Of a stretch of 28,554 nt of DNA, positions 16,366-23,971 are shown in pieces (position 1 is the stretch's first letter; every line of letters starts with the position of its first letter). The notes beneath the pieces are model-generated. The model saw nothing but the letters and a program-made list of their open reading frames with translations. It was not told the DNA's origin and ran no database searches. Location: positions 1 to 28,554 of the forward strand of contig CAKUCW010000033.1 of NCBI GenBank assembly GCA_934643825.1, written 5' to 3'. This stretch comes from an uncultured Clostridia bacterium (GTDB taxonomy: Bacteria; Bacillota; Clostridia; Christensenellales; Aristaeellaceae). Position numbers and translations under genes: made by a program.

Positions 16366-16860
16366 ATGGCGCTTCGCAAGATTATTTATATTGAGGACGA
16401 ACTGCTTCGCAAGAAGAGCCGCCCGGTAGATAAGTTTGATGAAAAGCTGCACAAGCTGCTTGATGATATGGCGGAAACCATGTATAACGCCAACGGCGTC
16501 GGTTTGGCTGCGCCGCAGGTCGCGGTATTGCGCCGCGTGGTCGTGATGGACTGCGGCGACGGGCTGATTGAAATGGTCAATCCCGAAATCATTGAAACCG
16601 AGGGTGAGCAGGATGGACCGGAGGGCTGCCTGTCCGTACCGGGACGCCGCGGCATGGTCAAGCGCCCGATGAAGGTTCGCGCTCGTTTTCAGGATCGAAA
16701 CGGCGAATGGTATGAGATTGAAGCAGAGGAGCTGCTTGCCCGCTGCATCATGCACGAGACCGACCATCTGGATGGACAGCTCTACGTGGATATCATGTCC
16801 CGTGAGCTGCTTGACGAGGATGATCCGCAGGACGAAGAAACGGAGGACAGCAAGGCGTGA
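16366..16860 (+). CDS. def: Peptide deformylase, copy 1
   Basis: The protein has 164 residues and removes the formyl group from the initiator methionine of new proteins at the ribosome exit. All three motifs are present: GVGLAAPQ (44-51), EGCLSVP (86-92) with metal ligand C88, and HETDH (130-134) with the two histidine ligands and catalytic glutamate. It should be active. The C-terminus is an acidic tail (DEDDPQDEET). GAAGGAG precedes the ATG. It differs from copy 2 at four residues only: Y8, E12, L149 and E160 here against C, D, F and G. Its stop overlaps the GTG of a truncated fmt copy, so the normal def-fmt coupling has been duplicated with it. Confidence 0.96.
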   Translation: MALRKIIYIEDELLRKKSRPVDKFDEKLHKLLDDMAETMYNANGVGLAAPQVAVLRRVVVMDCGDGLIEMVNPEIIETEGEQDGPEGCLSVPGRRGMVKRPMKVRARFQDRNGEWYEIEAEELLARCIMHETDHLDGQLYVDIMSRELLDEDDPQDEETEDSKA

Positions 16861-16970
16861 GAATCGTGTTCATGGGTACGCCGGATTTTGCCGTTCCGTC
16901 CCTGTGCACGCTGATTGACAACGGCTATGACGTGGTCGGCGTCTTTTACCACACGAAACCGCCCGCATGA
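16857..16970 (+). pseudogene. Truncated 5' fragment of fmt
   Basis: The GTG overlaps the def stop as in the intact gene. The first 30 codons (RIVFMGTPDFAVPS to GVF) match the N-terminus of full-length fmt, with R17-A18 changed to C-T. At 16947 homology ends and seven foreign codons (YHTKPPA) lead to a stop. The product would be 37 residues, holding only the first strand of the formyltransferase fold, so it cannot be an enzyme. It is the right-hand end of duplication copy 1. Confidence 0.92.
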
Positions 16971-17010
16971 GCAAAACGTCCATGCTTTTAACAAACTGCG
17001 GCGGAAATGA

Positions 17011-17033
17011 AAGCGGACTCAGTCCGCTTTTTT
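17011..17033 (+). terminator. Rho-independent terminator between the two def units
   Basis: AAGCGGAC-TCA-GTCCGCTT is a perfect 8-bp stem with a 3-base loop, followed by T's to 17033. It lies 40 bases after the truncated fmt stop and should end transcripts of def copy 1. It shows how the degraded hairpin of copy 1 was probably built. Confidence 0.85.
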
Positions 17034-17067
17034 GTTTTCAAGTATTCCATTTTGCCCAAATATGCTT

Positions 17068-17073
17068 TATAAT
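17068..17073 (+). promoter_or_regulatory. -10 element upstream of def copy 2
   Basis: A perfect TATAAT is conserved from copy 1, with the same weak -35 context, 87 bases before the def start. As it follows a strong terminator, it is the likely start of the def-fmt-rsmB-rlmN transcript. Confidence 0.55.
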
Positions 17074-17159
17074 AGATTAGATGATGGGTAAATGTGTCCA
17101 TTGCTGTAAGGGCGATAGGCGCGGTTGATGACCAGTTTTAGAAGGAGAGAGAAAATTCC

Positions 17160-17654
17160 ATGGCGCTTCGCAAGATTATTTGTATTGAGGACGACCTGCT
17201 TCGCAAGAAGAGTCGCCCGGTGGACAAGTTTGATGAAAAGCTGCATAAGCTGCTTGATGATATGGCGGAAACCATGTATAACGCCAACGGCGTCGGTTTG
17301 GCTGCGCCGCAGGTCGCGGTATTGCGCCGCGTGGTCGTGATGGACTGCGGCGACGGGCTGATTGAAATGGTCAATCCCGAAATCATTGAAACCGAGGGTG
17401 AGCAGGATGGACCGGAGGGCTGCCTGTCCGTACCGGGACGCCGCGGCATGGTCAAGCGCCCGATGAAGGTTCGCGCTCGTTTTCAGGATCGAAACGGCGA
17501 ATGGTATGAGATTGAAGCAGAGGAGCTGCTTGCCCGCTGCATCATGCACGAGACCGACCATCTGGACGGACAGCTCTATGTGGATATCATGTCCCGTGAG
17601 CTGTTTGACGAGGATGATCCGCAGGACGAAGAAACGGGGGACAGCAAGGCGTGA
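17160..17654 (+). CDS. def: Peptide deformylase, copy 2
   Basis: This is a 164-residue deformylase with motifs GVGLAAPQ, EGCLSVP and HETDH intact. It is 160/164 identical to copy 1, with C8, D12, F149 and G160 here. AGAAGGAG lies upstream of the ATG. Its stop overlaps the GTG start of the complete fmt by four bases (GTGA), the usual def-fmt translational coupling, so this is the copy in the ancestral genetic position. Two deformylases occur in several Firmicutes, but those are normally diverged paralogues rather than a fresh tandem copy. Confidence 0.97.
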   Translation: MALRKIICIEDDLLRKKSRPVDKFDEKLHKLLDDMAETMYNANGVGLAAPQVAVLRRVVVMDCGDGLIEMVNPEIIETEGEQDGPEGCLSVPGRRGMVKRPMKVRARFQDRNGEWYEIEAEELLARCIMHETDHLDGQLYVDIMSRELFDEDDPQDEETGDSKA

Positions 17655-18595
17655 GAATCGTGTTCATGGGTACGCCGGACTTTGCCGTCCCGTCCCTGCG
17701 TGCGCTGATTGACAACGGCTATGACGTGGTCGGCGTCTTTTGCCAGCCGGACAGACCCAAGGGGCGCGGGCATAAGCTCGCCGCCTGTCCGGTGAAGGAG
17801 ACGGCGCTTGCGGCGGGCATTCCGGTCTTTCAGCCCGAACGCATCAAGCGGGAGGAAGGTGTCACGGCGCTGCGCAGTCTTGCGCCGGATCTGTGCGTTA
17901 CGGCGGCGTTCGGTCAGCTGCTCTCTCAGGAAATTCTGGATATTCCGCCGATGGGGACGATCAATGTCCATGCTTCGCTTCTTCCGCGTCACCGCGGCAG
18001 CGCACCGATCAACTGGTGCGTGATGATGGGCGAAAAGACGACCGGCATCACCACCATGTATACCGATAAGGGTATGGATACCGGCGATATGCTGCTCAAG
18101 GCGGAAACGCCGATTGGCGAAACGGAGACCGCCGGCGAGTTGAGCGACAGGCTTTCCGAGCTGGGCGCACAGCTGCTGATCAAGACGCTTCGCGAGTTGG
18201 AGGCGGGTACATTGAAGCGCACGCCGCAAAACCCTGACGAAGCGACCTATGAGCCGAAGCTCGACAAGGAAACCGGTCGGATCGATTGGCGCAAAAGCGC
18301 TTGCGAGATCGACTGCCTTGTCCGCGGAACGACGCCGTGGCCCGGCGCGTTCACGACGGCGGACGACGGCGTGATGAAGATTTTTGAAGTGAAGTCGCTT
18401 CACACCGCCCCGAGCGGGCAGCCCGGAGAGATCATTCGGGCGGATGCCAAGACAGGGCTGGTTGTTTCCTGCGGCGATGATGATTTGGAATTGTGCGCGA
18501 TACAGATGCCCGGCGCAAAACGCATGAATGCAAGGGACTATTTGCGCGGACATGAATTGCAGACCGGTATGTGTCTGGGAAAGGCGAAAGAGTAA
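17651..18595 (+). CDS. fmt: Methionyl-tRNA formyltransferase
   Basis: The protein has 314 residues and transfers a formyl group from 10-formyl-tetrahydrofolate to initiator Met-tRNA. The N-terminal catalytic domain starts MRIVFMGTPDFAV. It holds the catalytic triad N105, H107 and D143 within INVHASLLPRHRGSAPIN and KGMDTGD, at spacing matching E. coli Fmt. The C-terminal tRNA-binding domain includes RGTTPWPGAF at about 228-238. The GTG start overlaps the def stop. The rsmB start follows the stop codon after 3 bases, so the genes are probably one operon. Confidence 0.98.
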   Translation: MRIVFMGTPDFAVPSLRALIDNGYDVVGVFCQPDRPKGRGHKLAACPVKETALAAGIPVFQPERIKREEGVTALRSLAPDLCVTAAFGQLLSQEILDIPPMGTINVHASLLPRHRGSAPINWCVMMGEKTTGITTMYTDKGMDTGDMLLKAETPIGETETAGELSDRLSELGAQLLIKTLRELEAGTLKRTPQNPDEATYEPKLDKETGRIDWRKSACEIDCLVRGTTPWPGAFTTADDGVMKIFEVKSLHTAPSGQPGEIIRADAKTGLVVSCGDDDLELCAIQMPGAKRMNARDYLRGHELQTGMCLGKAKE

Positions 18596-18598
18596 ATT

Positions 18599-20308
18599 AT
18601 GGCAGATAACAGAGGACGTGACGGCGGTTTCCGCAGCGGCAGCAAGAATATGGACAGAAAGCCCCGTGGCGATAAGCCTGCGTATGGCGAGAAGAAGGGC
18701 TTTGCGCCCCGTGGCGACAGACCTGCATATGGTGAGAAGCGCGGCTTCGCGCCCCGTGGGGATAAGCCTGCATATGGCGAGAAGCGCGGCTTTGCGCCGC
18801 GTGGCGACAGACCCGCATATGGCGAGAAGCGTGACTTTGCGCCGCGTGGGGATAAGCCTGCATATGGCGAGAAGCGCGGCTTTGCGCCGCGTGGCGACAG
18901 ACCTGCGTTTGGTGAAAAGCGCGGCTTTGCCCCGCGTACGACCGAGCGCAGAGCGCCGCGTCCCGCCAACCTCGCGCCGCGCCGTGTTGCGCTGGAAACC
19001 CTGCTGGATGTCAGCCGCTCGGATGCCTATGCGTCCCTTGCGCTGGATAAGCGTCTGGCGCAGGCGAATCTGCCGCGTCGCGACCGCGCTTTTGTAACGC
19101 AGCTCGTTTACGGCACGCTGGAGAACCGCATCACGCTCGATTGGCGTATCGATCAGTTCCTCCAGGGCGACAAGGAGATCGACGAGACCATCCGCGAGAT
19201 CCTGCGTATGGGCGCGTATCAGCTGTTCTATCTGGATCGCGTGCCGGATATGGCGGCGGTGGATGAATCCGTCAGCCTGACCCGTGCGATGGGCTTTGAG
19301 GCGCTGACCGGACTGGTCAACGGCGTTCTGCGCAACATGATCCGCGGCAAGAACGACGTCGTCTGGCCCAAGCCGCAGGATGACGCGGTGAAGTACCTGT
19401 CCATCATGTTCAGCGCACCGGAAGCGCTCTGCGAGATGCTGGTCAAGGCGTATGGCGAACATGATGCGATGGAAATCCTGCGTTACCGCCCGAAGGACCG
19501 CACGGTGACGGTTCGCGTGAATTATCTGCGCTGCGACGATGCACGTCTGCGCAGCCTGTTTGCCGACGATGAGCTGGATTTCGAGCCGGGTGCCCTGGAA
19601 GGCGTTTATAAAGTGCATGGCGCGGGCGATATGACCCGCATGCGTGCATTCCAGAATGGCCTGTTTACGATTCAGGGCGAAAGCTCCGTTCTTGCCGCAC
19701 GCATGGTCGGCGCGAAGCCGGGTCAAACCGTGCTGGATGCCTGCGCTGCGCCGGGCGGAAAGACCGCTGTGCTGAGCGAAATGATGAATGATACCGGACG
19801 TGTCTATGCGTGGGACACCCATGCGCACCGCGTTGAGCTGATTCGCGGCACGGCGAATCGACTGAAGCTGGAAAACGTTCGTCCGGCGGTCAAGGATGCT
19901 TCCGTTCCGCGTGAAGATATGGCGATGACGCTGGACGCCGCGCTGATCGATGCGCCCTGTTCCGGTACGGGCGTCATGACCGAAAAGCCGGATGTCAAGT
20001 ACCGCGTGACGGCGGAGGGCGTGCAGTCCCTGTGCTTGACGCAGGCGGCGATTCTCGACGCGGTTGCGCCGATGGTCAAGGTCGGCGGAACGCTGGTCTA
20101 TTCCACCTGCTCCATCCTCCCGCAGGAGAATGAGGAGCAGATCAAGCTGTTCCTTGCGCGTCATCCGGAATATGAGGTGTGGCGCATGGGCGCTGAGCTG
20201 CCGGAAAAGCTGGCGGCACATGAGGGCGAATACGGCCTTCAGATGTTTGCGCACAGAGATGGAACGGACGGCTTCTATGTCTGCCGTCTGCGCAGGGTGA
20301 AGGCATGA
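18599..20308 (+). CDS. rsmB: 16S rRNA (cytosine967-C5)-methyltransferase RsmB with repeat extension
   Basis: The protein has 569 residues, over 100 longer than usual. Residues 1-21 are polar. Residues 22-111 are six copies of a 15-residue repeat, consensus PRGD(K/R)PAYGEKRGFA. A NusB-like RNA-binding domain follows from about 124, then the SAM-dependent methyltransferase with VLDACAAPGGKT, ALIDAPCSGTG (proton-donor Cys) and YSTCSILPQENE (catalytic Cys). It methylates C967 of 16S rRNA. The repeat part is basic, Gly/Arg-rich and probably disordered; it resembles RGG-type RNA-binding tails and is not a normal RsmB feature. The ATG lies 3 bases after fmt with only a weak Shine-Dalgarno, and the stop overlaps rlmN (ATGA). 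Confidence 0.95.
   Translation: MADNRGRDGGFRSGSKNMDRKPRGDKPAYGEKKGFAPRGDRPAYGEKRGFAPRGDKPAYGEKRGFAPRGDRPAYGEKRDFAPRGDKPAYGEKRGFAPRGDRPAFGEKRGFAPRTTERRAPRPANLAPRRVALETLLDVSRSDAYASLALDKRLAQANLPRRDRAFVTQLVYGTLENRITLDWRIDQFLQGDKEIDETIREILRMGAYQLFYLDRVPDMAAVDESVSLTRAMGFEALTGLVNGVLRNMIRGKNDVVWPKPQDDAVKYLSIMFSAPEALCEMLVKAYGEHDAMEILRYRPKDRTVTVRVNYLRCDDARLRSLFADDELDFEPGALEGVYKVHGAGDMTRMRAFQNGLFTIQGESSVLAARMVGAKPGQTVLDACAAPGGKTAVLSEMMNDTGRVYAWDTHAHRVELIRGTANRLKLENVRPAVKDASVPREDMAMTLDAALIDAPCSGTGVMTEKPDVKYRVTAEGVQSLCLTQAAILDAVAPMVKVGGTLVYSTCSILPQENEEQIKLFLARHPEYEVWRMGAELPEKLAAHEGEYGLQMFAHRDGTDGFYVCRLRRVKA
18662..18931 (+). repeat. Six tandem 45-bp repeats inside rsmB
   Basis: Six in-frame 45-bp units encode PRGD(K/R)PAYGEKRGFA. 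Units 1, 3 and 5 have K and units 2, 4 and 6 have R at the fifth residue, so the array is also a 90-bp dimer repeat: GATAAGCC alternates with GACAGACC. Single-unit changes are KKG in unit 1, RDF in unit 4 and AFG in unit 6. The array is likely to vary in copy number through slippage. Confidence 0.97.
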
Positions 20309-21381
20309 CGAACGCAGAAAAGACGCAGCTCCTCGGCTTTACGCCGGACGAGCTGGGCGCATATTTCAAAACGATGGGACAGCCCGCGTTCCGCGCCAAG
20401 CAGGTGTTTTCATGGCTGCATCAGGGTGTGCCGTTTGAGAAGATGAGCAATCTGCCCAAGGCACTCCGTGAACAGCTCGATGAAACCTGCATCGCGAACC
20501 CGGTCGCTGTGCTGGAAACGATTGAATCCAAGCTGGATGGAACGATTAAGCTGCTGTACCGCCTGACGGACGGCAACGTGATCGAGGGCGTGCTGATGCG
20601 CTATAAATACGGCAACACGCTCTGCCTGTCCACGCAGGTCGGATGCCGTATGGGCTGCGCGTTCTGCGCGTCCACACTGGATGGCTGCGCCAGAAGCCTG
20701 ACCCCGGCGGAAATGCTGGGGCAGATCGTCTGCGCCAACGGTGTCCTTGCACCGCAGGGGCAGAAGGTGGGCAACATCGTGCTGATGGGCAGCGGTGAGC
20801 CGCTGGATAACTACGACAACGTGGTCAAGTTCCTTCGCATTCTGCGGATGGAGGGCGGACTGTGCATCGGCATGCGCAGCGTATCGCTTTCGACCTGCGG
20901 ATTGGTGGAGAATATGCGCCGCTTTGCGGAGGAAGACCTGCCGGTGACCCTGTCCCTGTCGCTGCATGCGCCCAATGATGAAGTGCGCAAAAAGCTGATG
21001 CCCGTTGCGCGTAAATACAGCATGGACGATGTGCTTGCCGCGTGCCGATATTATATCGAAAAGACGGGACGCCGCGTTATCTTTGAATATGCGCTGGTGC
21101 ATGGCGTGAACGCCGATCCTGCGCAGGCGGTTGAACTGGCGGGCAGACTGCGCGGCATGCAGTGCCACGTCAACCTGATTCCGCTCAACAGTGTTCCGGA
21201 GCGCGGCTTGACCGGCGTGACCGAGCGCGAGGTGGATGCGTTCAAGCACATGCTTGAGCAGAAGGGGATTTCCGTGACCCGCCGCCGCGAGATGGGCGAC
21301 GATATCGAGGGCGCATGCGGACAGCTCCGCAGACGCTATATTCGGGATAATCAGGAAGAAAGCGAAACAACGGCTGAATAA
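20305..21381 (+). CDS. rlmN: Dual-specificity RNA methyltransferase RlmN (23S A2503 / tRNA A37)
   Basis: The protein has 358 residues. This radical-SAM enzyme makes 2-methyladenosine at A2503 of 23S rRNA and position 37 of some tRNAs. The cluster motif CRMGCAFC gives C114, C118 and C121. The methyl-carrying cysteine is C338 in EGACGQLRRR. GSGEPLDNYDNV and SLHAPNDEVRKKLMP are typical of the family, and the Q-V-G-C context separates it from Cfr only partly. Position in the rsmB-rlmN-PP2C order supports RlmN. The ATG overlaps the rsmB stop by four bases. Confidence 0.97.
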   Translation: MTNAEKTQLLGFTPDELGAYFKTMGQPAFRAKQVFSWLHQGVPFEKMSNLPKALREQLDETCIANPVAVLETIESKLDGTIKLLYRLTDGNVIEGVLMRYKYGNTLCLSTQVGCRMGCAFCASTLDGCARSLTPAEMLGQIVCANGVLAPQGQKVGNIVLMGSGEPLDNYDNVVKFLRILRMEGGLCIGMRSVSLSTCGLVENMRRFAEEDLPVTLSLSLHAPNDEVRKKLMPVARKYSMDDVLAACRYYIEKTGRRVIFEYALVHGVNADPAQAVELAGRLRGMQCHVNLIPLNSVPERGLTGVTEREVDAFKHMLEQKGISVTRRREMGDDIEGACGQLRRRYIRDNQEESETTAE

Positions 21382-21401
21382 AAGGGCAGGGAGTGAACGG
21401 T

Positions 21402-22130
21402 ATGGCGGCGACGATGCGCACCGATATCGGCAGGAAGCGCAAACAGAATGAAGATGCGGCGTGGTTTGACGAAAAGCGCGGCGTGTTTGCTGTTGCGGAC
21501 GGTATGGGTGGACATTTGGCGGGGGAAGTCGCCAGCGCGATGGCAATCGATGAGGTTGCGCACATGGCTGCCAAGCGGAAGAAGCCGAGCGTCGAGCTGC
21601 TGAAAAAAACCGTTCTCTCTGCGCATAAAAAAATTCTTGCGCATGCAAAGGGGCATGAGGAATGCTCCGGCATGGGCACGACGCTTTCGATGATGTGGCG
21701 TGCGGACAAGTACATGTATATTGCGCATGTCGGCGACAGCCGCATCTATCGTTTGCGCGAAAAAAAGCTGGAACAGCTTACCGAGGATCATTCTCTGGTC
21801 GGCGAGTTTGTTCGAGCGGGCTTGATTACAAAAGAAGAAGCGCGGGTGCATCCGCGTCGCAATATCATCACCCGTGCGCTGGGAACGGAGGGCGACAATA
21901 CGCCTGACCTGCTGGCGGCGGATTATCTGCCGACGGATCGTTTTCTGCTTTGTACAGATGGGCTGACGGGCATGGTCAGCGATGACGAAATCGAGCGCGT
22001 GCTTCTTGAAAATGACATAGAAGACGCGGCGGATCGGTTGCTTGCCATGGCGCTGGACGCGGGCGGCAATGACAATGTGACGCTGATTCTTTGCACAGGC
22101 GAGGAGGGCGCAGCGTGGAAACAAGACTGA
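21402..22130 (+). CDS. PP2C-type Ser/Thr protein phosphatase (Stp/PrpC)
   Basis: The protein has 242 residues and reverses phosphorylation by the neighbouring PASTA kinase. Metal-site motifs are present: GRKRKQNED near 10-18, VADGMGGH at 31-38, GMGTTL, HVGDSRIY, TEDHSL and GGNDNVT near the end. The ATG at 21402 has AGGGAG 8 bases upstream; a GTG three codons earlier overlaps that site. It follows rlmN by 20 bases and overlaps the kinase gene by 16 bases, the standard phosphatase-kinase pairing of Firmicutes. Confidence 0.96.
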   Translation: MAATMRTDIGRKRKQNEDAAWFDEKRGVFAVADGMGGHLAGEVASAMAIDEVAHMAAKRKKPSVELLKKTVLSAHKKILAHAKGHEECSGMGTTLSMMWRADKYMYIAHVGDSRIYRLREKKLEQLTEDHSLVGEFVRAGLITKEEARVHPRRNIITRALGTEGDNTPDLLAADYLPTDRFLLCTDGLTGMVSDDEIERVLLENDIEDAADRLLAMALDAGGNDNVTLILCTGEEGAAWKQD

Positions 22131-23962
22131 TTGGCAAAATCATCAGCCGCCGTTTCCGCGTGGAGGATGTCATCGGTCGCGGCGGTATGGCGATTGTCTA
22201 TCGCGCATTTGACCTGAAAACACACCAGACGGTCGCGTTCAAGGTTCTGCGCGAAGAATATGAGGAAGACCCGGAATATAAGGAACGCTTCAAGCGTGAG
22301 GCGGAAGTCTGCCGAAAACTGGGTCATCCCAATATCGTCAACCTGATCGACGCGGGCGATGTGGGCGGCGTATCATATATTGCCATGGAGTATGTGGACG
22401 GTCAGACACTCAAAGAACTGATCAATCAATCGGGCAGCATTCCGCAGGAGGATGCGGTACGTTATACGCTTCAAATTCTCGCGGCGCTGGGGCATGCGCA
22501 TCAGCGCGGCATCATCCACAGGGATGTAAAGCCGCAGAATGTCATGATTTCACGCTCGGGGCAAATCAAGGTCGGCGACTTCGGCATCGCGGGCATGGCG
22601 GACACGAAGACGCTGACGACGGACGGAAACGTCATGGGCTCAGTGCATTACTTCTCTCCGGAGCAGGCGAAAGGCATGAAGGCGACAACCGCCAGCGACC
22701 TGTATTCCGTGGGCGTCATTCTCTATGAGATGCTGACGGGGCACGTTCCGTTTGAGGGCGAAACGGCTGTTTCGGTCGCTATGATGCACTTGATGGAGGA
22801 ACCCAAGCCCGTCGAGCAGCAGGCAAAGGTCAGCCCTGCCGTTGCGATGATCGTCCGCAGGTCGCTCAAAAAGCTGCCGCAGGAACGCTATCAGAGCGCG
22901 GATGCCATGGCTCGGGATCTTCGCAGGGCGCTTCGCCATCCGGACGGCGAATTTATGGAGCATCACCTTGCCATAGAAGAAACACGGCATGAGGTCGTCA
23001 AAAAGATCAGAAACAGGCGGAATTCGCGCAGTATCCCTGCCAAACTGATTACGCTGTTTATCGTGCTGGTGCTTGTTGCGCTCATTGCCGTGGCGGGGCT
23101 GAGACTGTATCGGTCGATGTTTATCACATCACGCATGCCGGATCTGATGGGGTTGGATGCGGCAACGGCTCAGAAGATGGTCAGCAACGCCGGATTGACG
23201 CTGGAGGTGGGCTATGCGTTCAGCGATGTGGCGGAGGGCTATGTCTGCGAGCAAAACCCGAAAGCCAACGCTGAGGTGAGCAAGGGCACGCAGGTTCGTG
23301 CGACCATATCCAGAGGAAGCGGTCTGATTCTCGTGCCGCGTGTCGTCGGCATGCAGCAGGAGGAAGCGATCGATCTTTTGACAGGTCAGGGTCTGGCTGT
23401 CGGCGATACCCTGATTGTGCCGAGCGAGAAATTGCGAGGAGTCGTTCTGGCCCAGTCGCCGGAGGCGGGCGCAAGTGCGCTGCCCGGCGCGGCACTTACC
23501 CTGACCGTATCGGGCGGTCGCGTCATCGTTCCGGAACTGATTGGTCAGCGCGAAGAGGAAGCCGAGGAGCGCATGACGTCGGTGGGCTTGACCTGCGGAA
23601 CGATCACCTATGAAAATGTGGAAACGGCAAGGCAGGACGGCGTGGTGCTGGGGCAGTCGGTCGAGAAGTTTACGGAGGTTCTCCCCGGCAGCGTCGTCGA
23701 TATGACGGTCGGACACTATGACAAGCGGCGGTATACGGCGAACGTGACCGTGCGGGTCGATGTGCCGGAGGACGGCGTGACGGTTCGCGTGACGCTGGTT
23801 GATGAAAACGGTCAGGAAAACGATATGTATGCGGCGAAGCATACGGAGGAAGGCACGCTGGAAATCAATGTGACGCTCAGAAGCGAAACGAGCGGCGTGC
23901 GGACATGGCGGCTTTACCTTGACGGAAATTTCAAGAGTGAAGCGACGGCTGTATTGCAGTAA
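22115..23962 (+). CDS. prkC: PASTA-domain Ser/Thr protein kinase (PrkC/Stk type)
   Basis: The protein has 615 residues. An intracellular Hanks-type kinase domain occupies about 10-275: glycine loop GRGGMAIVYRA, K43, HRDVKPQN (D137), DFG at 155-157 and GSVHYFSPEQAKG. A basic juxtamembrane stretch precedes a membrane helix at about 311-330. The extracellular part has three PASTA repeats at about 340-405, 406-475 and 476-545, which in this family sense muropeptides or lipid II, and then a beta-rich C-terminal domain of about 70 residues. The GTG start has GAGGAGGG 6-7 bases upstream, inside the phosphatase gene. It likely governs cell-wall growth and dormancy exit; rsgA downstream is a known type of kinase target. 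Confidence 0.96.
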   Translation: METRLIGKIISRRFRVEDVIGRGGMAIVYRAFDLKTHQTVAFKVLREEYEEDPEYKERFKREAEVCRKLGHPNIVNLIDAGDVGGVSYIAMEYVDGQTLKELINQSGSIPQEDAVRYTLQILAALGHAHQRGIIHRDVKPQNVMISRSGQIKVGDFGIAGMADTKTLTTDGNVMGSVHYFSPEQAKGMKATTASDLYSVGVILYEMLTGHVPFEGETAVSVAMMHLMEEPKPVEQQAKVSPAVAMIVRRSLKKLPQERYQSADAMARDLRRALRHPDGEFMEHHLAIEETRHEVVKKIRNRRNSRSIPAKLITLFIVLVLVALIAVAGLRLYRSMFITSRMPDLMGLDAATAQKMVSNAGLTLEVGYAFSDVAEGYVCEQNPKANAEVSKGTQVRATISRGSGLILVPRVVGMQQEEAIDLLTGQGLAVGDTLIVPSEKLRGVVLAQSPEAGASALPGAALTLTVSGGRVIVPELIGQREEEAEERMTSVGLTCGTITYENVETARQDGVVLGQSVEKFTEVLPGSVVDMTVGHYDKRRYTANVTVRVDVPEDGVTVRVTLVDENGQENDMYAAKHTEEGTLEINVTLRSETSGVRTWRLYLDGNFKSEATAVLQ

Positions 23963-23971
23963 GGAGTTTGC

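Larger units (their letters stand above)
16171..16947 (+). repeat. Tandem duplication, copy 1 (hairpin-promoter-def-5'fmt)
   Basis: This 777-bp unit is repeated directly at 16964-17741 with 16 unrelated bases between. It contains a terminator-like hairpin, a -10 element, the whole def gene and the first 91 bases of fmt. Identity is uneven. The left flank (16171-16452) has about 19 differences and the right flank (16773-16947) about 9. The 320 bases at 16453-16772 are identical to the other copy. Confidence 0.95.
16964..17741 (+). repeat. Tandem duplication, copy 2 (hairpin-promoter-def-5'fmt)
   Basis: This is the direct repeat of 16171-16947, one base longer because of an extra T just before the def Shine-Dalgarno. 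At its right end it continues without a break into the intact fmt gene, so the fmt side is the ancestral junction. The left end abuts 16 bases not found at the left of copy 1. Confidence 0.95.

Noticed and set aside
18662..18931. Possible CRISPR array
   Set aside because: The 45-bp units are contiguous with no unique spacers, stay in frame and encode a protein repeat.
17576..20254. An 892-codon open frame on the minus strand opposite def, fmt and rsmB
   Set aside because: It lies antisense to three clear genes, covers the repeat array in a nonsense frame and has no recognisable domain. It arises from the GC-rich codon pattern of the sense genes.
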